From a bacterium ADurb.Bin374 (lineage in GTDB: Bacteria; Riflebacteria; Ozemobacteria; Ozemobacterales; Ozemobacteraceae): 19,897 nt of DNA. Location of the stretch: the NCBI GenBank assembly GCA_002068715.1, contig MWAR01000100.1, positions 1-19,897 of the forward strand, read 5' to 3'. The position numbers and the translations under genes are program-made. A model generated the notes under the pieces. The model was not told the DNA's origin. It was given only the letters and a program-made list of their open reading frames with translations, and searched no databases. Shown here one piece after another: positions 14,256 to 19,897 of this stretch (position 1 is its first letter; each line of letters starts with the position of its first letter).

Positions 14256-15479
14256 ATGAAACCGACCGGCATGCGCATGATGCTGCTCGCGGCTGCGGCC
14301 AGTCTCGCCGGGTTGTCCGGCTGTGCGGACGGGGAACGGCCGGTGGTGAAACGTCCCGTACCCGTAACCGTCGGAATCGTGTCGGACCACGAGCGGGCGG
14401 TTTCGCTCAGATATTCCGGAACCATCGAGCCGGGGGTCGTCGTTCCCGTGGCCTTCCGAACCGGGGGATACGTGAAGCGGATCGCTGAAATCGTCGAGCC
14501 CGCCGGATTCGCGAGGTTGTTGCAGACCGGCGATCGCGTCGCCTCGGGGGCTTTTCTGGCCCAGGTCGAGGACCGGGAATACCGTTCGCGCATGTCACAG
14601 GCACAGGCGGGCGTTCTCGAAGCGCAATCGGGGCTAATCGCGGTTCAGGCACAGGCATCCGCCGCCGCGAACACGGCCCGGCAAGCACAGGACGATTATC
14701 TGCGTGCCGAGCGACTGTTCGCGAACGACACCATCACCCGCGTCGACCGCGATACGGCGCGGACGCGCAGCCGCAATGCGGATGAAGCCCTCGCCGCCGC
14801 CCGGGCTTCCGTCGAGGCCGTCCGGGCGAAAATCCAGGCGGCGCAGGCCATGGTGCGCGAGATCGAGTCCGTGACGAGCGATACCTCGCTGCGATCTCCT
14901 CTCGAGGGATTCGTCCTTTCCCGGAACATCGAGTCCGGGGCCCTCATCGGCCCGGGGACGGTGGGGTTCGTCGTTGCGCAGATCGATCCGCTCAAACTCA
15001 GGTTTTCCATTCCCGACCGGCTTCTGGACAAGGTTTCCGTCGGCATGGAACTCGAAGGCACGCTCGATTTCCGGCCGGAATACCGGGTGCGGGGAAACGT
15101 GACTAAGATCGCCATGAGCGCCGATCAGAAGACTCGCCTGTTCGACGTCGAGGTGACGATTCCAAATCCCGAGGCCGTCCTGAAGCCGGGAATGATCGTC
15201 CAGGTCGGGTTGCCCCCTGACATGGGAAAGGGAATCGGGCTGATCCCTCTCGAAGCAATCGTCCCGGGACCGGGCGACGGGGAATCCTTTGCCGTCTTCC
15301 AGCTGACCGCTTCGGAGGGCAGAACCATCGCCCATCGCCGGGAGGTGAAGCTTGGCCGACCGGTCGGTAACCGCATCTCCGTCGAATCCGGCGTTCTTCC
15401 AGGGGAAAAAATCGTCATTTCCGGGGCGGCATTCCTCGAAGACGGCGACCAGGTCCACGTTGTCGAAGAGTCGCGGTGA
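14256..15479 (+). CDS. RND efflux periplasmic adaptor (membrane fusion) lipoprotein
   Basis: This protein has 407 residues from ATG 14256, chosen because a G-rich ribosome site (14244-14251) precedes it and because it then begins with a clean lipoprotein signal ending 'LAGLSGC' (Cys about residue 23). An in-frame ATG at 14223 lacks a ribosome site. The order of parts is that of AcrA/MexA relatives: a beta-barrel and lipoyl half ('GYVKRIAEI', 'GDRVASGAFLAQVEDREY'), an Ala/Gln-rich helical hairpin (about 110-205), the second lipoyl half ('LRSPLEGFVLSRNIESGALI'), a beta-barrel domain and a membrane-proximal domain. It should bridge the permease encoded next to an outer-membrane channel. The stop overlaps the ribosome site of the permease gene. 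Confidence 0.92.
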   Translation: MKPTGMRMMLLAAAASLAGLSGCADGERPVVKRPVPVTVGIVSDHERAVSLRYSGTIEPGVVVPVAFRTGGYVKRIAEIVEPAGFARLLQTGDRVASGAFLAQVEDREYRSRMSQAQAGVLEAQSGLIAVQAQASAAANTARQAQDDYLRAERLFANDTITRVDRDTARTRSRNADEALAAARASVEAVRAKIQAAQAMVREIESVTSDTSLRSPLEGFVLSRNIESGALIGPGTVGFVVAQIDPLKLRFSIPDRLLDKVSVGMELEGTLDFRPEYRVRGNVTKIAMSADQKTRLFDVEVTIPNPEAVLKPGMIVQVGLPPDMGKGIGLIPLEAIVPGPGDGESFAVFQLTASEGRTIAHRREVKLGRPVGNRISVESGVLPGEKIVISGAAFLEDGDQVHVVEESR

Positions 15480-15488
15480 GGCGACGCC

Positions 15489-18400
15489 ATGTCATCGCAT
15501 CTCGACGCCACTCCCCGAGAGGAAACATCCCTCCGGACGGCCCTTCCCCGGTTCTTCGTCCGGTCCAGGCAGGTCGCCTGGGTCTTGCTGATCTCGGTGC
15601 TGCTCTGGGGTGTCTACGGATATCTCGGAATGCCGCAGCGCAAGGATCCGGAAATTCCGGTCCATCTCGCGGTTGCCATCACGGCCTGGCCGGGGGCTTC
15701 GGCAGAGAAGATCGAACAGCTGGTGACCAGGCGGATCGAGACGAAGGTCGCCGAGAACGCATGGGTCGAAACCATCGAGTCGACCTCGCGCACGAACGTG
15801 TCGATCGTGTTCGTGACGCTCGACAAGCGGCTTGCCGAGACGGGAAGAGAGTTCGACGACATCGCCCTCAAGCTGAACACCGTTTCCCTTCCGGCCGGGG
15901 CGGGGCCGATCAATTTCATCAAGGATTTCGGCGACACCTCGGCGCTGATGCTGACCGTCGCGAGCCCGCTCGTCGACGGGAAGGAGATAGAGGTTCGCGC
16001 CCGTTTCCTCCGGGATGAAATCCTGAAACTGCGCTCCGGCGCCTCCTCGCCGGACAGGGTGTCGGCCGTGCTGTGCCTGCCGCATTTTCCCGTGAGGGAT
16101 TTCCTGGCCCGCCCGGTCCGGATGTTCGCCCGGTTTCTGCAGGAGAAAGCCCGGGCGACGGACATTCGCACGTTCGAGATCGCCGGCATGGTCGGGGCCG
16201 ATTTCTCCAGCCCGCTGCCCGACGAACGGATCAAATCGTTGATCAAGGCGTTTCTCGAGGACGAGATGCAGTGGCCGGAACTATCGCTCGAAGCCTGGGA
16301 ACCGTTTCTCGTGCGTGACCCCGCCGCGACGCGTGAAGCGATGGCCGCGGTGGCCGGGCCGAAGTTTTCCTATCGACAGCTCGATACAATGACCGAGCTG
16401 ATCGAGAAAAACCTCAAGACGCTGCCTCAGGTTTCGAAGGTCAATCGGGTCGGCCTCCTCCAGGAGGCGATTTACCTGGTCTTCAAGCAGGAACGCCTTG
16501 CCGCCCAGGGCCTCAAGCCCGCCGATCTCCCGGCGCTGCTCGAAGCCAGAAACCGTCTTCAGCCGGGGGGCATGCTGAACATCGCCGATCGGAACATCAT
16601 GATCGAGGGATCGGGCGCCTTCCAGAGCCCGGAGGAGCTCGGAAGCGTGCTTCTATCGGTCGGAAACTCCGGAACGCCGCTCTATCTCCGTGACCTGTTC
16701 GAGCAGTTCCGCGGCTACCAGGATCCGCCCAGGTTCCTGAACTACCTCTCGAAGCCCGATGCCCAGGGGGCATGGAAGCGGTTACCCGCCGTCACGATTG
16801 CCGTGCAGATGCGGCCGGGCGAAAAGATCGGCCGATTCGGGGCGGAGGTCGACAGGGTGCTGGAAACGGTTCGGCAGCAACTTCCAGCCGAGCTGATTCT
16901 CGAGCGGACCTCGGACCAGCCGGTTCAGGTCAGTGAAAACATCCATCTGTTCATCAAGAGCCTGATCGAAGCCGTCATCCTGGTGGTCCTGATCTCCTGG
17001 ATCGGATTCTGGGACTGGCGAACCGCACTGCTGCTGGCCGCATCCATTCCACTCACTCTGGCGATGACCTTCGGCATGATGCATCTGCTTCGCATCGATC
17101 TGCAGCAGGTGTCGATCGCCTCGCTGATCATCGCGCTGGGACTGCTGGTCGACGTCCCTGTCGTCGCGGGCGACTCGATCAAGCGCCTTCTGGGAAACGG
17201 CGTTCCGGCCTCGCAGGCCTGCTGGCTCGGCCCCTCGCGGCTCAACAAGGCGCTGTTCTTCGCCACCCTCACGAACATCGTTGCATATCTGCCGTTCCTG
17301 ATGCTGTCCGGAAACGTCGGCCGGTTCCTGTACAGCCTGCCCGTGGTCATCACCTGCTCTCTTATAGCTGCAAATATTGTATCGCTGACATTCGTTCCGC
17401 TGTTGAGTCGCTTCCTGCTGCGGCCCGTTCCGGAACCATCGATCGGGGAACTCCGGAAAACTCCGCTGTATGCTGCATACGGGCGGCTCATGGAGACGGC
17501 CATCGCCCACCGGAAGATGGTCCTGCTGCTTGCACTCTGCCTGCTGATTCCGGGTGCGATCGCGTTTTCAAGCCTTCCGCGGCAGTTCTTCGCGAAGGAT
17601 CTCTCGTATCTGAGCTACGTCGACGTTTGGCTGCCGGATGATGCGCCGCTTTCCGCGACGAACGAGATCGCCGCGAAGGCGGAGGTGGTCATTCGAGACA
17701 CGGCGGAACAGTGGGGAAAGGAACATCCCGGCATGGTCGGAGCTTCGGGGCTGGTGCTGGCGAACCTGACGACGTTCGTCGGCGGAGGCGGTCCCCGGTT
17801 CTGGTTCTCAGTCTCGCCCGAGCTGCAGCAGCTCAACTACGCTCAGATCCTCGTCGAAGTCACCGACAAGCAAGCCACCCGGTTCCTGGTGCCGCGGTTG
17901 CAGGAAGCCCTGTCGGCGCGGGTTCCGGGCGCCCGGTTCGATGTCCGCCAGCTGGAGACCGGCGAACCAGTCGGGGTGCCCGTTTCCCTGCGCATCTTCG
18001 GGCAGGACCTCGCGGAACTCCGCGAACAGGCGGCGCGTCTCAAAAAGCTGCTCTCGGCCTGCCCGTTTTCGGAGCGTGTCCGAGACAACTGGGGAACGCC
18101 CAATCTGACGCTCTCTCTCGAGACGCTCGGCGATCGGGCCAACCTCTCCGGCATCACGCATCTAGACGTGACGTCGGCGGCGGCGATCGCGGTGAACGGC
18201 TTCCCCCTGACGAAATACCGGGAAGGCGACAAGGAGATCCCGGTCATTGCCCGCTCCGCGATGGAAAACAGGGCGCACCTCTCGGATCTGGAAAATCTGT
18301 ATGTGTTCTCGCTCCTGACGAACCAGCGGCAGCCGCTCGGCCAGGTCGCCAACCTCGAATACCAGCTGAAGCCCGAGAAAATCCAGCGACGCAATCAATT

Positions 18401-19082
18401 CCGGTGCGTGACCGTTTCATGCTTCGCGGCGGACGGGTTTCTGCCGTCGCAGGTGATCACCTGGCTTCGGCCCGGGCTCGCTTCGTTCGGCGCTTCCCTG
18501 CCTCTGGGATACCGGCTCGAAATCGCCGGCGAACAGGAAAAGCAGGACAAGGGGTTCCGGGAACTGGCGATCGTGCTCGGCGTCTCGGTCTGCATGATCT
18601 ACCTGGCCCTCGTGTTCCAGTTTTCCCACGCGATGAAGCCGTTCATCGTGTTCGGGGCCATCCCGTTCGGCATGTTGGGCGCCGTTCTTGTGTTGCTCTG
18701 GGAGGACGCGCCGTTCGGATTCATGGCGTTTCTCGGGGTCGCCAGCCTGATCGGGGTCATCGTCAGTCACATCATCGTGCTGTTCGACTTCATCGAAGAA
18801 GAGCGGGAACGCGGCGCCGGCCTGGAGGACGCCCTGCTCGACGCCGGCATCATGCGGCTGAGACCTGTCATGATCACGGTCGCGGCGACCCTGATTGCCC
18901 TGCTGCCTCTCGCCAGGCACGGCGGTCCCCTCTGGGAGCCCCTCTGTTACGCCCAGATCGGCGGCCTCGCTATCGCGACGCTGGTCACGCTCCTGCTGGT
19001 TCCGACTCTGTATGCCGTCTTCGTCAGGGATCTCGGCCTCGTCGAGTGGCCGGAACCGGTGGAAGAAAAACGGCTGGAATAA
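15489..19082 (+). CDS. RND efflux permease with enlarged porter domain
   Basis: This protein has 1197 residues against about 1020-1050 for AcrB-type pumps. GGTGAGG (15475-15481) precedes ATG 15489. Twelve membrane helices are expected: one near residue 30, a block of six around 480-680, one near 680-700, and a final block around 1030-1180. Porter-domain sequence is recognisable ('ITAWPGASAEKIEQLVTRRI', 'NFIKDFGDTSALMLTVASP'). An extra segment of roughly 115 residues (about 175-290) interrupts it before 'IEKNLKTLPQVSKVNRVGL'. In TM4 the AcrB Asp pair is Asp-Val (Asp555, Val556), with Asp562 where AcrB has Glu414. In TM10 the AcrB Lys940 position is Ser1093, followed by His1094. It is probably a proton-driven exporter using a different relay. 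The substrate is unknown. No outer-membrane channel gene is in the window. An AT-rich island lies at 17358-17381. Confidence 0.92.
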   Translation: MSSHLDATPREETSLRTALPRFFVRSRQVAWVLLISVLLWGVYGYLGMPQRKDPEIPVHLAVAITAWPGASAEKIEQLVTRRIETKVAENAWVETIESTSRTNVSIVFVTLDKRLAETGREFDDIALKLNTVSLPAGAGPINFIKDFGDTSALMLTVASPLVDGKEIEVRARFLRDEILKLRSGASSPDRVSAVLCLPHFPVRDFLARPVRMFARFLQEKARATDIRTFEIAGMVGADFSSPLPDERIKSLIKAFLEDEMQWPELSLEAWEPFLVRDPAATREAMAAVAGPKFSYRQLDTMTELIEKNLKTLPQVSKVNRVGLLQEAIYLVFKQERLAAQGLKPADLPALLEARNRLQPGGMLNIADRNIMIEGSGAFQSPEELGSVLLSVGNSGTPLYLRDLFEQFRGYQDPPRFLNYLSKPDAQGAWKRLPAVTIAVQMRPGEKIGRFGAEVDRVLETVRQQLPAELILERTSDQPVQVSENIHLFIKSLIEAVILVVLISWIGFWDWRTALLLAASIPLTLAMTFGMMHLLRIDLQQVSIASLIIALGLLVDVPVVAGDSIKRLLGNGVPASQACWLGPSRLNKALFFATLTNIVAYLPFLMLSGNVGRFLYSLPVVITCSLIAANIVSLTFVPLLSRFLLRPVPEPSIGELRKTPLYAAYGRLMETAIAHRKMVLLLALCLLIPGAIAFSSLPRQFFAKDLSYLSYVDVWLPDDAPLSATNEIAAKAEVVIRDTAEQWGKEHPGMVGASGLVLANLTTFVGGGGPRFWFSVSPELQQLNYAQILVEVTDKQATRFLVPRLQEALSARVPGARFDVRQLETGEPVGVPVSLRIFGQDLAELREQAARLKKLLSACPFSERVRDNWGTPNLTLSLETLGDRANLSGITHLDVTSAAAIAVNGFPLTKYREGDKEIPVIARSAMENRAHLSDLENLYVFSLLTNQRQPLGQVANLEYQLKPEKIQRRNQFRCVTVSCFAADGFLPSQVITWLRPGLASFGASLPLGYRLEIAGEQEKQDKGFRELAIVLGVSVCMIYLALVFQFSHAMKPFIVFGAIPFGMLGAVLVLLWEDAPFGFMAFLGVASLIGVIVSHIIVLFDFIEEERERGAGLEDALLDAGIMRLRPVMITVAATLIALLPLARHGGPLWEPLCYAQIGGLAIATLVTLLLVPTLYAVFVRDLGLVEWPEPVEEKRLE
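17358..17381 (+). other. AT-rich rare-codon island I
   Basis: Codons TCT CTT ATA GCT GCA AAT, then ATT GTA, encode residues 624-631 of the permease in a membrane helix. Flanking codons are G/C-ending. This is the only such patch I found in 3.6 kb of this gene. Confidence 0.5.
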
Positions 19083-19083
19083 A

Positions 19084-19105
19084 TATTATATAAAACTATA
19101 TAATA
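19084..19105 (+). other. All-A/T hairpin at the pump operon end
   Basis: TATTATATA (19084-19092), loop AAAC and TATATAATA (19097-19105) are perfect complements, starting two bases after the permease stop codon. An A/T-only stem is thermodynamically weak as RNA, so a DNA-level role such as protein binding or DNA unwinding is as likely as termination. With 14190-14226 it brackets the adaptor-permease pair. Confidence 0.55.
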
Positions 19106-19128
19106 CGGCGCCCCTGAGGAAGGAGACT

Positions 19129-19166
19129 GCCCTGCGAAAGGCCTGGCTTGCGACCTTCCGCAGGGC
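19129..19166. terminator. Hairpin in the convergent gap, possible terminator
   Basis: GCCCTGCG (19129-19136) pairs with CGCAGGGC (19159-19166), and inner AAGG pairs with CCTT past one mismatch. It lies between the permease and the convergent secreted-protein gene (stop at 19175). Neither strand has a proper T-run after it, so intrinsic termination is uncertain, but position and stability suggest a shared transcript end. Confidence 0.5.
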
Positions 19167-19174
19167 TCGGGGTG

Positions 19175-19792
19175 TCAGCGGAGGACCCGCTTGAAATTCT
19201 CCAGGTTGACGGCCTTTTCGAGCTCGATGTTGATGCCGCCGTACGGATCGACCTTGATCCAGTCAGGGAGTTCATATCCGATCTTCATTTTGCCTGATTC
19301 GACCCAGGCATACTGCTTCGCGTGCGGATCGTAATACACATCGCAGTTCGGATAATACATGTAACCGAATTTTTCCCTGTATCCCCAGGCCGGGGCATGG
19401 GCAGGCGGTCCGCGGCGTTTCCCGAAATTCTTTTTGCCGTAGGTGTAGGGAAGACGCTCATAGTTGATCCGGTGATACTCGTACGGCGTTTCGCCGCCGA
19501 TCCTGATCCGTTCCGTCTCGCCGCCGACCGTGTAATGGGATGGAAGACTGGGGCCGTGGTTCCACCTCCCCGATTCGATCCAGTAATAAGTCCGGGTCGT
19601 GCGGTTGTAATACACGTTCTGGTTAACGTAATGGTCGTATTCGTAGGCGACATGTTTCGGGTGCGGAGCCTCTTTGCGCTCTTTTTCCTTCTTGTTCTCG
19701 CGATGCTTCTTGGCGAGCGCCTCCGTCTGCGGAAGCAGCAGCATGGCGCCGAGCACGGCGACCTGGAAACAGTTCATCCAGCGGTTCCTCAT
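19175..19792 (-). CDS. Secreted protein with two Tyr/Trp-rich repeats
   Basis: This 205-residue protein starts at ATG 19792 with GAGGAGG eight bases ahead. Residues 1-27 are a Sec signal peptide with a likely cleavage after 'TEALA', followed by a Lys/Glu/Arg/His-rich linker. Two similar units follow: about 50-105 ('YVNQNVYYNRTTRTYYWIES', then 'GRWNHGPSLP') and about 145-200 ('YMYYPNCDVYYDPHAKQYAW', then 'VESGKMKIGYELP'). The shared pattern is Y-x-x-x-x-V-Y-Y-[ND], four to five residues, Y-x-W-[IV]-E-S-G, then L-P and a short Gly-rich beta end. I have seen similar Y/W-G-LP repeats in short exported bacterial proteins of unknown function. No catalytic motif is seen. It is transcribed towards the pump operon from its own promoter. 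Confidence 0.75.
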   Translation of the reverse strand: MRNRWMNCFQVAVLGAMLLLPQTEALAKKHRENKKEKERKEAPHPKHVAYEYDHYVNQNVYYNRTTRTYYWIESGRWNHGPSLPSHYTVGGETERIRIGGETPYEYHRINYERLPYTYGKKNFGKRRGPPAHAPAWGYREKFGYMYYPNCDVYYDPHAKQYAWVESGKMKIGYELPDWIKVDPYGGINIELEKAVNLENFKRVLR

Positions 19793-19828
19793 CTCAAGCC
19801 TCCTCTGTCTGTTTGGAAATCGCGAATC

Positions 19829-19837
19829 AGTATATCA
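19829..19837 (-). promoter_or_regulatory. Extended -10 promoter of the secreted repeat protein
   Basis: On the minus strand TGATATACT (19837 to 19829) is an extended -10 element (TGn plus TATACT), with an expected start near 19822 and a leader of about 30 nt. The -35 region is poor, which is usual for extended -10 promoters. The remaining bases to the window end (19838-19897) hold nothing I recognise. Confidence 0.5.
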
Positions 19838-19897
19838 CGCTCTTCACCATGCATGTATGAGAGCCTCGGATATCGTCTCATAGCGTGTAGGGGCGGG

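Overview
The window is a GC-rich, gene-dense stretch of a bacterial chromosome. Codon choice is strongly G/C-ending, starts are ATG, GTG or TTG, and the Shine-Dalgarno sites and sigma70-like promoters are ordinary. Flagellin, lipoproteins, an RND pump with its adaptor, SpoIIE/STAS signalling proteins and many TPR/HEAT proteins point to a motile diderm with heavy partner-switching signalling. The mix resembles candidate phylum Riflebacteria or a neighbouring deep lineage. That is a family-level impression, not a measured placement. No mobile element, CRISPR array, tRNA or rRNA was recognised.

Layout. A textbook rho-independent terminator (2-41) closes a gene lying left of the window. A small NTF2-like lipoprotein follows (81-551). 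Then comes a tight four-gene cluster on + (597-6263): a TPR + TerB-like protein, a YbjN-like protein with an acidic tail, a secreted TPR protein, and a large HEAT-repeat protein with one membrane anchor and a small C-terminal domain. The first two genes overlap by 4 nt and the last two abut, so it reads as one co-transcribed unit of unknown function. Next are a single STAS protein (6496-6849) and a compact flagellin (6944-7735) with its own promoter and a strong terminator. On the minus strand, a four-segment membrane SpoIIE phosphatase (13229-10347) is translationally coupled to an HrpB-type DExH helicase (10347-7777).

From 13444 to 19082 on + lies a complete-looking efflux operon: a TetR repressor behind a near-consensus promoter that overlaps a 35-bp palindrome, a lipoprotein membrane-fusion adaptor, and an RND permease of 1197 residues with an unusual insertion and altered proton-relay residues. 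No outer-membrane channel gene is in view. A secreted minus-strand protein with two Tyr/Trp-rich repeats (19792-19175) ends the window.

The structure least explained by the genes is a set of short (20-40 nt) AT-rich islands, rich in ATATA/TAGATATA, dropped into otherwise GC-rich coding sequence at about one per 1-2 kb. They use codons (ATA, TTA, CTA, AGA) that are rare elsewhere here, even where the protein sequence is invariant, as in helicase motif V. A second oddity is a dispersed intergenic CACAGAG-type repeat present twice (6334-6429 and 13287-13377).
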